Below are positions 27,347 to 34,955 of a stretch of DNA of 64,000 nucleotides, piece after piece. The DNA is from Terriglobia bacterium (GTDB taxonomy: Bacteria > Acidobacteriota > Terriglobia > Terriglobales > Acidobacteriaceae). The stretch is taken from NCBI GenBank assembly GCA_020073525.1, contig JAIQFA010000008.1, positions 1 through 64,000 of the forward strand. The letters are read 5' to 3'. The notes under the pieces are model-generated. The model was given only the letters and a program-made list of their open reading frames with translations, had not been told where the DNA came from and did not search any database. Position 1 is the stretch's first letter. Each line of letters opens with the position of its first letter. The position numbers were made by a program, and so were the translations under genes.

Positions 27347-28180
27347 CTAAACAAAGTGAAGTTCTGGCGCCGACGGCAGCGCTCCCACCTCTGCCCCCAG
27401 GCGATAATAGAGCGCGAGGCCCTCGAGGGACGGAGGATCGAGATAGTAATGGATGTTCTGGGTCAGATAGAGGCGGATGGCCTCGACGGTAAGGCCGAGT
27501 CGCGGAGCCCACTCCTGCGCAACAGCTTCTAGATTTCTTGGTGACAGGCCATGGTCGCGCGACTTCCTGAAGGTCTCGGCAATCGCCTCGCCGTTTCGTC
27601 CGACGAGCGCCTGTTTACGAATGGCCCAAAAGGCGAACACGAATGACTTTCCCGTGCGCGCTACCCACTCCTCCGCCAGGTCGAGGGTGAAGTAGCGCGT
27701 GCGGTCAACCTGCAGCGCCGGGTCTCCGATGAGCAAAGCCGCATCGCACGCGTCGAGCATCGTATCGAGATCCGGAGCCATGGCCTTATACTCGCGCGCT
27801 CCGCCCAGCCACTTGGCAAAGAGAATCTTGGCCAGCGCCACCGACGTCATCGAAGAGGTATCGAGCGCCACCGTACGTGCCTGCGTCCACAACGCATCAA
27901 CAGGTCGCTTGCTCACCATGAGGATCGAGCGCACGGCTCGTCGTGCCGCAATCGCCACGTCCGGAAGGATGACAAGATCGGGAACTGTCGTGTAAGCGGC
28001 TGCGGGAATAATGCCAATATCGGCCGTTCCCGCGCGCAAAGCTTCGGCACAGGCTGAAGGAAAGGTGTAGGAGATGTCGTAATCCGCAACTAGGTCCGCG
28101 CCTGCCTCCCCGTGCTCAAAATCCCACATGAGAGGAGCTGTGTTCAGGTAGGAAATGGCCGAGATCTTTAACCGGCTCAT
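27347..28180 (-). CDS. mqnA: Chorismate dehydratase MqnA (menaquinone, futalosine route)
   Basis: 277 residues. Dehydrates chorismate to 3-[(1-carboxyvinyl)oxy]benzoate, the first step of the futalosine pathway. It has the two-lobed periplasmic-binding-protein fold: KISAISYLNTAPLMWDFEHG at the start, AGTADIGIIPAAAY, VALDTSSMTSVALAKILF, and ALLIGDPAL and WVARTGKSFVFAFW later, all family marks. ATG at 28180; a GTG directly upstream is also in frame. It is divergent from dprA and in line with the radical SAM gene. Confidence 0.92.
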   Translation of the reverse strand: MSRLKISAISYLNTAPLMWDFEHGEAGADLVADYDISYTFPSACAEALRAGTADIGIIPAAAYTTVPDLVILPDVAIAARRAVRSILMVSKRPVDALWTQARTVALDTSSMTSVALAKILFAKWLGGAREYKAMAPDLDTMLDACDAALLIGDPALQVDRTRYFTLDLAEEWVARTGKSFVFAFWAIRKQALVGRNGEAIAETFRKSRDHGLSPRNLEAVAQEWAPRLGLTVEAIRLYLTQNIHYYLDPPSLEGLALYYRLGAEVGALPSAPELHFV

Positions 28181-28258
28181 CACTTTACGAATTATACCGA
28201 AAGCGATGTGCGCGTCATCCTTGACAGCCCTTTCCGCCGCGGGCTAGCGTCACGCCAT

Positions 28259-29425
28259 ATGTCGAATGTTGCCATCGCCGCCCCAAACCTGGTCTCTTAC
28301 CAGGCCACATATTGGCTTGCACTCGCCCTAACTCCGGGATTGGGCCCGACGCGCATCAAGAAACTGATCGAGCAACTTGGTACTGCCGAGCGCGTCTTCC
28401 AAGCCAGCCTCACCGAACTTGAAGCCACGGGGATGCCGGCCGTCTCCGCGCAATCAATTGCGACGGGAAAATCACTCGACCTGGCGCAGCAGGAATGCGG
28501 GAAAGCGGCTGAGGCGGGCGCCAAACTCATTTCGCTCAGCGATCCCGAATACCCGGCACGGCTGAAAGAAATTTATGATCCGCCGGTGATCCTGTTTGTG
28601 AAGGGGAGCATCGAGGTGCTGTCTCAGCCCGGCATCGCAATGGTAGGAACACGTCATCCCACGCCCTATGGCAGCGGCATGGCTGAGCGCCTCTCGACCG
28701 ACCTAGCCGCGCGCGGACTGGTCATCATCAGTGGATTAGCGCGCGGCGTCGATACTTCCTCACATCGTGGCGCCGTCGCCGCCAGAGGAAAAACCGTCGC
28801 CGTCCTCGGCACTGGAATCGACGTCATGTACCCCAAGGAAAACACCCGGCTCGCGGAACAGATCGTCGCTCTTGGTGGCGCGTTGATCTCCGAGTTTCCG
28901 GTGGGAACCTCCCCTACCCCGCAAAACTTTCCCATCCGCAACCGCATCATCAGCGGCATGTCCGCTGGGGTGTTGGTCGTGGAGGCCGCGGAATACAGCG
29001 GCACGCGCATCACTTCCCGCTGTGCCCTTGAGCAAAACCGTGACGTGTACGCCGTCCCAGGCAACGTGACCAACAAAAATTCCTGGGGTCCGAACACCCT
29101 GATCAAGCAGGGCGCGAAGCTCGTCGCCACCTGGGAAGACGTATGGGAAGAGCTTCCGCCAGACATCCAAACTGCACTCAGCGCCATGCAGCATGAATCT
29201 CCCGAGCCGGAAACCGCATCTCTATTCCCGGACGAGGTGACCGCGCCCCACGAAAAGAAAGTCCTCAAGTTGCTGAAAGCCGATGAATCCACGCACATCG
29301 ATCAACTGGTCGAATCGCTGGAAAACGAAATGTCCTCCTCAGAAATCTTCGCCGCGCTGTTCGAATTGGAACTGAATGGGAAGATACGGCAGTTGCCGGG
29401 GAAGAATTTCGTGAAAAGCTTCTAG
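28259..29425 (+). CDS. dprA: DNA processing protein DprA
   Basis: 388 residues from the ATG at 28259; an upstream in-frame start (28208) adds 17 residues unlike the family. DprA loads RecA on incoming single-stranded DNA during transformation. Seen: an N-terminal helix-hairpin-helix-like/SAM-type region (TPGLGPTRIKKLIEQLG), the Rossmann core (IAMVGTRHPTPYGSGMAERLS, IISGLARGVDTSSHRGAV, TVAVLGTGIDVMYPKEN, SEFPVGTSPTPQNFPIRNRIISGMS, VVEAAEYSGTRITSRCALEQNRDVYAVPGN), and a C-terminal winged-helix DML1-like domain (about 325-385). It sits immediately upstream of topA, separated by a small repeat-bracketed gene; dprA-topA is a common pairing. Confidence 0.96.
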   Translation: MSNVAIAAPNLVSYQATYWLALALTPGLGPTRIKKLIEQLGTAERVFQASLTELEATGMPAVSAQSIATGKSLDLAQQECGKAAEAGAKLISLSDPEYPARLKEIYDPPVILFVKGSIEVLSQPGIAMVGTRHPTPYGSGMAERLSTDLAARGLVIISGLARGVDTSSHRGAVAARGKTVAVLGTGIDVMYPKENTRLAEQIVALGGALISEFPVGTSPTPQNFPIRNRIISGMSAGVLVVEAAEYSGTRITSRCALEQNRDVYAVPGNVTNKNSWGPNTLIKQGAKLVATWEDVWEELPPDIQTALSAMQHESPEPETASLFPDEVTAPHEKKVLKLLKADESTHIDQLVESLENEMSSSEIFAALFELELNGKIRQLPGKNFVKSF

Positions 29426-29428
29426 GGG

Positions 29429-29460
29429 CAGCTATCAGCTGTCAGCTCTCAGCTATCAGT
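29429..29460. repeat. Left arm of the inverted repeat around the four-helix-bundle gene
   Basis: A run of CAGCTATCAGCTGTCAGCTCTCAG-type units (AGCT every 6-7 bases) between the dprA stop and the small gene. Its reverse complement is matched by 29832-29862. Confidence 0.85.
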
Positions 29461-29475
29461 AGAACCGGAGAGCGC

Positions 29476-29835
29476 ATGCAGAGCTTTCGAAATCTTCGGG
29501 TCTGGGAGAAGTCACACCGGCTGACTCTGGATGTTTATGCCTCGAGCAAAGCTTTCCCTCGGGATGAGATGTTCGGGCTGACAAATCAGATGAGACGATC
29601 TTCGGCATCGATAGGAATGAATATCGCGGAGGGTTGTTGTCGAAAGGGCGACGCAGAGATGGTCCGGTTCTTGCAGATCGCGATGGGGTCGGCAAGTGAA
29701 CTTGAATATCAATTTCTGCTCGCTCATGATCTGGAATATTTGCACAATCCAGAGTATGAGCGCCTCACAATGCAGGTGGAAGAGGTGAAAAAGATGCTGT
29801 CGTCCCTGATGCAAAAAGTGAAGGCATTCAACTGA
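29476..29835 (+). CDS. Four-helix-bundle protein (23S rRNA intervening-sequence / S23 family)
   Basis: 119 residues. Family marks: FRNLRVWEKSHRLTLDVY at the start, LTNQMRRSSASIGMNIAEGCCRKGDAEMVRFLQIAMGSASELEYQFLLAHDL in the middle, then a last helix. The family includes proteins from 23S rRNA intervening sequences and bAvd-like accessory proteins of diversity-generating retroelements, but no reverse transcriptase or rRNA is near. The gene occupies the space between dprA and topA and is bracketed by inverted repeats, the right one starting at its own stop codon. CGGAGAG upstream gives a ribosome site for the ATG at 29476. This looks like a small mobile or horizontally spread cassette. Confidence 0.88.
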   Translation: MQSFRNLRVWEKSHRLTLDVYASSKAFPRDEMFGLTNQMRRSSASIGMNIAEGCCRKGDAEMVRFLQIAMGSASELEYQFLLAHDLEYLHNPEYERLTMQVEEVKKMLSSLMQKVKAFN

Positions 29836-29862
29836 GAGCTGAGAGCTGATAGCTGACAGCTG
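29832..29862. repeat. Right arm of the inverted repeat around the four-helix-bundle gene
   Basis: CTGAGAGCTGAGAGCTGATAG... overlaps the stop codon of the S23-family gene and is the inverse of the 29429-29460 block. The two arms are about 400 bases apart. Confidence 0.85.
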
Positions 29863-29912
29863 ACCGCAATTCGTGCTAGCTTCAATTCCATTGCCACGAA
29901 ACTGAGGAACCA

Positions 29913-32405
29913 TTGTCCAAAGGTCTAGTCATCGTCGAATCGCCCGCGAAGGCGAAAACTATCCAGAAATATCTGGGCAAGGGATTCACGGTCGATGCCT
30001 CTTACGGCCATGTGAAAGACCTGCCCAAGAGCAGCCTCGGGGTCGATCTGGAAAACGACTTCGAAACCGAATACGTCGTCATTCCGGGAAAAGAGAAGGT
30101 CCTTGCCAAGCTGAAAAAGCTGGCGCTTTCGGCCGACCACATCTACCTGGCGCCTGACCCGGATCGCGAAGGCGAAGCCATTGCCGCCCATCTCGCCGAC
30201 GAACTTGGCGAGGATTCGAGCAAGAAAAAGAAGGGGAAGAAGAAAGCCAAAGCGAAGACAGACGACATCGGCGACGGGGCCCGCATCCGTCGCGTGACGT
30301 TCAACGAAATCACGCAGCGCGCCGTCAAGGCCGCGTTCGAGCATCCTCGCGACATCGATCGCAACCTGGTCGACGCGCAGCAGACCCGCCGTGTGCTCGA
30401 TCGCCTTGTGGGATACCAGGTCTCTCCTCTTCTATGGGACAAAGTCCGCCGCGGGCTTTCCGCCGGACGTGTGCAGACCGTCGCGCTCCGCCTGATCGTC
30501 GATCGCGAACGCGAAATCAAAGCGTTCGAGAAAAAAGAATACTGGACAATCGACGCCAATCTTGCCGCTAATAAGCCCCCGGCATTCGATGCCCGCTTCC
30601 TCGGCAAAGGTGAGGAGAAAGTCGAAATTAACCATGGCGAAGAAGCGGAAAAAATCCGCCTGGCGCTGGAAAATGCCGATTGGGTCGTTCGCTCGGCGGA
30701 AAAGAAGGAACGCCGCCGCAATGCTACCCCGCCGTTTACCACCAGCAAGCTGCAACAGGATTCCTCTCGCAAGCTGCGCTTCAGTGTGAAGCGCACCATG
30801 ATGATTGCGCAGCGTCTCTATGAAGGTGTCGAACTCGGCGACGAAGGCCTGGTCGGCCTCATCACCTACATGCGAACTGATTCGACCCGCGTCTCGGGCG
30901 AAGCGATTACCGAGGTCCGCGAGTATATTTCCGAACAGTTTGGTGCACCGTATCTGCCTGATTCTCCCAATACATATAAGGAGAAGAAAGAAGCGCAGGC
31001 GGCGCACGAGGCCATTCGCCCGACGTCGGCGATGCGCCATCCCGACCTGGTTAAACAATATTTGCAGGAAGACGAATTCAAGGTCTACAAGCTGATCTGG
31101 CAGCGCTTCATTGCCTCGCAGATGAACCCTGCTGTCTTCGACCAGACCTCGGTTGACATCGACGCCAAGTCCGGCAGCGACGTTTTCTGGTTCCGCGTGA
31201 CCGGATCGGTCATGAAGTTCGACGGCTTCCTCAAGGTCTATGAGGAGTCGAAGGATAATAAGGATGAAGAAGACGAAGAGTTGAAGCATAAGCTTCCGCC
31301 GCTCGAAGCCGGGCAGAAACTGACGCTGAAGTCGCTGCTTCCGGAGCAGCATTTCACCGAGCCGCCTCCGCGCTTCAACGAGGCTTCGCTGGTGAAGGAG
31401 CTCGAAGAGCGCGGCATCGGCCGGCCTTCAACCTACGCCACCATTCTGAGCACCATTCAGGAGCGGCAGTACGCGCAGAAGATTGGTGGCAAGTTCGTCC
31501 CCACCGAAATTGGGCTGGTCGTTACCGATCTGCTGGTCGAGAATTTTAAAGACATTTTCGACTTTCAGTACACCGCACGCCTGGAAGAAGAGCTCGACGA
31601 AATAGAAGAGGGCAAGCAGACGGGGAATGACGCGCTCACCGAGTTCTACCAGAAATTTTCCAAGGATCTCCGATACGCCGAGAAGCACATGGAAAACATC
31701 AAGCGTATGGAGAAACCCACCGACGAGAAGTGTGAACTGTGCGGGTCGCCGCTCGTCATCAAGTGGGGCAAGCACGGTTCGTTCTATGCTTGCAGCACCT
31801 ACGACAAGGAAAATCCTGACACCTGCAAGTTCACCAAAGAAAATCCCATTAACTTGCCGGACCTCGACTCGGCCGACATGCAGGAGACGGCGCAGGAGGA
31901 ATATTGCGAAAACTGCGGGCGCGTGATGGTCCTGAAGCGCGGGCGCTTCGGCCAGTTTATGGCTTGCACTGGTTATCCCGATTGCAAGACGACACGGCGG
32001 TTAGATCAGGGTAAGAAGGTGCCTGACATTCCGCTCGACGAAACCTGCCCGTTGTGTAAACGTAACCTGATCCTGCGCCACGGCCGTTACGGCGAGTTCA
32101 CTTCCTGCAGCGGCTATCCCGAGTGCAAGTATGTGAAGCAGAATTTCATCGGCGTGAAGTGCCCGGATTGCAGAGAAGGCGAACTCGTCGAAAAGCGTGC
32201 GCGCAAGGGCAACACTTTTTATGGATGCGGAAATTACCCGAAGTGCAAGTTTACGTCGGCGGCAAAGCCCGTTCCCGAAAAGTGTCCGGATTGCGGGCAT
32301 GAATATCTGGTGGAACGAATCCGGAAAGAAGGAACCGTGATCGCGTGTCCGAACAAAGAATGCGATTACGAACGGGCCGTTGAGGGCCCAGCACCCGAAG
32401 TTTAG
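29913..32405 (+). CDS. topA: DNA topoisomerase I (type IA)
   Basis: 830 residues, relaxes negative supercoils. The start is TTG at 29913 with GAGGAA at 29903-29908; no ATG gives the conserved N-terminus. Seen: TOPRIM VIVESPAKAKTIQKYLG (6-22) and PDPDREGEAIAAHL near 83-96, a Lys-rich insert (about 106-120), the catalytic tyrosine Y319 in LITYMRTDSTRVS, and ERGIGRPSTYATILSTIQ. The C-terminus carries five zinc-ribbon C4 modules (about 608-825), of which the last four have the CxxC...YPxCK form. Five is more than the three of E. coli TopA but normal for this family outside enterics. It lies downstream of dprA. Confidence 0.97.
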   Translation: MSKGLVIVESPAKAKTIQKYLGKGFTVDASYGHVKDLPKSSLGVDLENDFETEYVVIPGKEKVLAKLKKLALSADHIYLAPDPDREGEAIAAHLADELGEDSSKKKKGKKKAKAKTDDIGDGARIRRVTFNEITQRAVKAAFEHPRDIDRNLVDAQQTRRVLDRLVGYQVSPLLWDKVRRGLSAGRVQTVALRLIVDREREIKAFEKKEYWTIDANLAANKPPAFDARFLGKGEEKVEINHGEEAEKIRLALENADWVVRSAEKKERRRNATPPFTTSKLQQDSSRKLRFSVKRTMMIAQRLYEGVELGDEGLVGLITYMRTDSTRVSGEAITEVREYISEQFGAPYLPDSPNTYKEKKEAQAAHEAIRPTSAMRHPDLVKQYLQEDEFKVYKLIWQRFIASQMNPAVFDQTSVDIDAKSGSDVFWFRVTGSVMKFDGFLKVYEESKDNKDEEDEELKHKLPPLEAGQKLTLKSLLPEQHFTEPPPRFNEASLVKELEERGIGRPSTYATILSTIQERQYAQKIGGKFVPTEIGLVVTDLLVENFKDIFDFQYTARLEEELDEIEEGKQTGNDALTEFYQKFSKDLRYAEKHMENIKRMEKPTDEKCELCGSPLVIKWGKHGSFYACSTYDKENPDTCKFTKENPINLPDLDSADMQETAQEEYCENCGRVMVLKRGRFGQFMACTGYPDCKTTRRLDQGKKVPDIPLDETCPLCKRNLILRHGRYGEFTSCSGYPECKYVKQNFIGVKCPDCREGELVEKRARKGNTFYGCGNYPKCKFTSAAKPVPEKCPDCGHEYLVERIRKEGTVIACPNKECDYERAVEGPAPEV

Positions 32406-32468
32406 AAAGCCTGAGAAGACAATTCGTTCAGAACAAAAATTCAAGAAACACTTTAACGAGGCGAAACC

Positions 32469-32933
32469 ATGGCTAAAAAGGCGACCGTGCATGATGCAGG
32501 GCTGATTCTGAAACTCTACGACCTCCGCCGCGAAGCGGAGATGCGCAAGGCAAGAAACTGGTTTACGGTGGAATTCTGGCCGCAGAGCGCGGATGAGCTA
32601 ATCAAGGTGGCGAATTCGTTTCCCAGCCAGGAAAACGCCTGGATTCGCCAGGTGGGAGGCTATTGGGATATGGCGGCGTCCTTCGTGCTGATGGGCGCGC
32701 TCAATGAGGAACTGTTTGTGCAGCCTGGCTGCAGCGGCGAAATGTTCTTCATCTTCGCCAAGATTTATCCATTCCTTAAAGAATTTCGTGAGAAAACCAA
32801 CAACCCCGATGCCTTTGCCAATATCGAGAAAGTAGCGACCGGATCGAAGACCGCCCGCAAGCGCCTGGAGCGTGTCTTGAAGAACGTTGAGAATCGCCGC
32901 AAAGCATTGGCCACGGCAGCGAAGAAGGGCTGA
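32469..32933 (+). CDS. Conserved hypothetical protein, helical
   Basis: 154 residues, starting MAKKATVHDAGLILKLYDLRRE. It is mostly helical with many Trp/Phe (NWFTVEFWP, WIRQVGGYWDMAASFVLMGAL) and a Lys/Arg-rich C-terminal tail (KTARKRLERVLKNVENRRKAL). I recognise no named family; the sequence style is of a conserved acidobacterial protein. It follows topA by 63 bases, has a GAGGCGAAA-type leader, and may be cotranscribed with topA. The C-terminal tail could bind nucleic acid, but nothing proves this. Confidence 0.7.
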   Translation: MAKKATVHDAGLILKLYDLRREAEMRKARNWFTVEFWPQSADELIKVANSFPSQENAWIRQVGGYWDMAASFVLMGALNEELFVQPGCSGEMFFIFAKIYPFLKEFREKTNNPDAFANIEKVATGSKTARKRLERVLKNVENRRKALATAAKKG

Positions 32934-33011
32934 TCAGAGCGCGGCACCTCTCATCATTCGGTGACTCTGAGCACATTCTCGCCGCCGCCCATCTGCTATC
33001 CTTAATGCGTT

Positions 33012-33164
33012 GTGCGGATGCTCTGGTGGTTCCTCATACTGGGAGTCAGTACCGCGGTGGTAGTGTCGGTGGCGCTCACGCTCTACATGCGGGTCCGGCG
33101 GCAAATGAAGCGCATGGCGGCCCACAGAGCAGAGCTCGATAGCCTCGACCACTCGTCGCATTAG
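33012..33164 (+). CDS. Possible small single-membrane-segment protein
   Basis: A 50-codon frame from GTG at 33012 (or ATG at 33018): a hydrophobic segment MLWWFLILGVSTAVVVSVAL is followed by a basic RVRRQMKRMAAHRAEL tail, as in a type I-like small membrane protein. No good ribosome site is visible, so the call is weak. It sits in the gap between the hypothetical gene and bioY. Confidence 0.35.
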   Translation: MRMLWWFLILGVSTAVVVSVALTLYMRVRRQMKRMAAHRAELDSLDHSSH

Positions 33165-33204
33165 GCTTAATCTGCCCATCATCCGTCACGAAGAAAGGAA
33201 CACC

Positions 33205-33783
33205 ATGTCGAGAGTAGCGACCCAAGTTGTTGGCCAGCAGACCCGGCCCATAGATCAGGGAAGGGAGATTGCCAAGCAGGCAGCCATCATCGTTTCCGCC
33301 AGCCTCTTCGTCGCTCTGTGTGCGCGTGTGACCGTACCGCTGCCCTTCACGCCCGTGCCTTTGACGCTGCAAAACTTCGGAGTTCTTGCCGTTGGCTTGC
33401 TGCTTGGCTCGCGTCGCGGTTTTGCCGCGCTCTCGCTCTACCTCATGGAAGGCGCGTTCGGACTGCCTGTATTCAGCCTAGGCGCGGGAATTGGCCATAT
33501 CCTCGGCCCGACCGGTGGATTCCTCATGGCCTATCCGCTCGTGGCCTTCGTTGCGGGCTGGATCTACGAGCACAGCTCACGCCGTTTCAGTTGGGCCGCG
33601 CTGTCGTCCGTGGCTGCGGAACTGGTGCTCTTCGCGGGCGGGCTCAGCTGGCTCGCCATCCTCACGCACTCCGTTTCGCTGGCGATGAAGCTGGGCCTCT
33701 ACGGGTTCGTTTTCGCGGAAGTCATCAAGGTGCTGATGGCCGCCGCGGTGGCCGCTCGCTGGCACCACCGAACCTCCCTGTAG
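33205..33783 (+). CDS. bioY: Biotin transporter BioY
   Basis: 192 residues, substrate-binding S-component of the biotin ECF transporter. Seen: TVPLPFTPVPLTLQNFGVLAVGLLLGSRRGFAALSLYLMEGAFGLPVFS and LGPTGGFLMAYPLVAFVAGWI, the family signature, with about six membrane segments. No EcfA/EcfT genes are nearby; solitary BioY or shared energising modules are known. The start MSRVATQVV at 33205 has GAAAGGAA upstream. A repeat begins at its stop codon. Confidence 0.92.
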   Translation: MSRVATQVVGQQTRPIDQGREIAKQAAIIVSASLFVALCARVTVPLPFTPVPLTLQNFGVLAVGLLLGSRRGFAALSLYLMEGAFGLPVFSLGAGIGHILGPTGGFLMAYPLVAFVAGWIYEHSSRRFSWAALSSVAAELVLFAGGLSWLAILTHSVSLAMKLGLYGFVFAEVIKVLMAAAVAARWHHRTSL

Positions 33784-33843
33784 AGACGGGGCTTGCCCCG
33801 TCTCACTCCGCGGCAGGAGACGCGGCAAGCCGCGTCTCTACAG
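33779..33843. repeat. GAGACGGGGCTTGCCCCGTCTC-family repeat, two units, starting at the bioY stop
   Basis: CTGTAGAGACGGGG / CCCCGTCTC, then GAGACGCGGC / GCCGCGTCTC and TCTACAG. Outer CTGTAGAGA and TCTCTACAG are inverted. The bioY TAG (33781-33783) is part of the repeat. Confidence 0.85.
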
Positions 33844-33875
33844 GAGCTTTCTGAAGAGCTCGGGCTTTGTATCAG

Positions 33876-33895
33876 GGCATCGCTTTAGCGATGCC
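33876..33895. repeat. Perfect short palindrome GGCATCG-TTTAG-CGATGCC
   Basis: GGCATCGCTTTAGCGATGCC, 20 bases, within the gap upstream of mqnD. Hairpin only, no U-tract. Confidence 0.6.
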
Positions 33896-33990
33896 GCAAG
33901 TCTTCGAAATCGACTGCCACTTTTAGGGGCCGGGTATGGGAAATTTAGATTCTTCTGACGCCGAGTTTATAGAACAGGATTAATAATCTT

Positions 33991-34839
33991 ATGAGTACCG
34001 TATCTTCTCCAGTTCGCGAGATCACCGTGGCCCACAGCCCGGACTCCGACGACGCATTCATGTTTTACGGGTTGGCTACGAACAAGGTTCGTGTCCCGGG
34101 TTTGAAGTTCAGCCACACCCTTTGCGACATCGAGACGCTCAACCGCCAGGCGCAGGAGGGCGTCTACGACGTGACCGCGATTTCCTTCCACGCTTTCCCT
34201 TACATTCAGGAGAAATACACGTTGATGTCGTGTGGCGGCAGTGTGGGCGACGGATATGGCCCCATGCTCGTTTCCACGCGGCCCTTCACGCCGGATGAAA
34301 TCAAGGGCAAGAAGATCGCGGTACCGGGTAAACTCACCACCGCCTACCTCGCCCTCCAACTGTTCGCGCCCGGAATTCAGGTGGAAGTCGTCCCCTTCGA
34401 TCAAATCATCCCGCAGATTCTCGAAGGAAAACACGAAGCTGGCCTGATCATTCACGAAGGCCAGTTGACCTACGACAAGTCCGGCTTGCACCGCGTCGTT
34501 GATCTAGGCCGCTGGTGGCAGAAAGTCACCGGACTGCCGCTGCCCCTCGGCGGAAACGCCATCCGCCGCTCGCTCGGCGCAGAAACTATGGCGAGCGTCA
34601 CGCAGGCGCTGCGCGAAAGCATCCAGTACGCCATCGACCATCGAGAAGAGGCGCTCGCCTACGCCATGCAATTTGCCCGCGATCTCGACATGCAACTCGC
34701 CGATAAATTCGTCGGCATGTACGTCAACGAACGCACTCTAGATTACGGCGACGACGGCAGGGAAGCCGTCAAGCGGCTGCTCGACATGGGACACAAGGCG
34801 GGGATCATCCCGCAGAGGCCGCGCGTGGAGTGGGTGTAA
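33991..34839 (+). CDS. mqnD: 1,4-dihydroxy-6-naphthoate synthase MqnD
   Basis: 282 residues. Converts cyclic dehypoxanthine futalosine to 1,4-dihydroxy-6-naphthoate, the product of the MqnC step. Periplasmic-binding-protein fold; seen: VAHSPDSDDAFMFYGLATNKV, DIETLNRQAQEGVYDVTAISFHAFPYI, SCGGSVGDGYGPMLVS, VPGKLTTAYLALQLF, GLIIHEGQLTY, and WWQKVTGLPLPLGGNAIRR, all family blocks. AGGAT 9 bases upstream of the ATG is the ribosome site. It is separate from mqnA and mqnC in this genome. Confidence 0.94.
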   Translation: MSTVSSPVREITVAHSPDSDDAFMFYGLATNKVRVPGLKFSHTLCDIETLNRQAQEGVYDVTAISFHAFPYIQEKYTLMSCGGSVGDGYGPMLVSTRPFTPDEIKGKKIAVPGKLTTAYLALQLFAPGIQVEVVPFDQIIPQILEGKHEAGLIIHEGQLTYDKSGLHRVVDLGRWWQKVTGLPLPLGGNAIRRSLGAETMASVTQALRESIQYAIDHREEALAYAMQFARDLDMQLADKFVGMYVNERTLDYGDDGREAVKRLLDMGHKAGIIPQRPRVEWV

Positions 34840-34866
34840 GGATGCTTCGAGCCGCGAGCAAGCAAG

Positions 34867-34900
34867 AGCAGATCCTTCGCTTCGCTCAGGATGACAATTC
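34867..34900. repeat. Single arm of the GTCATCCTGAGCGAAGCG family
   Basis: GCAGATCCTTCGCTTCGCTCAGGATGACAATTC matches one arm of the long palindrome at 6396-6476. It lies between mqnD and the M49-like peptidase gene, which are convergent. Confidence 0.8.
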
Positions 34901-34955
34901 ACTTAATACTTCAACCGAACGCTGCAGTCGTTAGCTCACTGGCGGCTCGCGGCCG

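Noticed and set aside
28208-28258. A longer DprA start at 28208
   Set aside because: The extra 17 residues have no family counterpart and the ATG at 28259 fits the family start.
29429-29862. A CRISPR array or diversity-generating retroelement around the AGCT-rich repeats
   Set aside because: No regular spacers, no Cas genes and no reverse transcriptase; the repeats are inverted and not direct.
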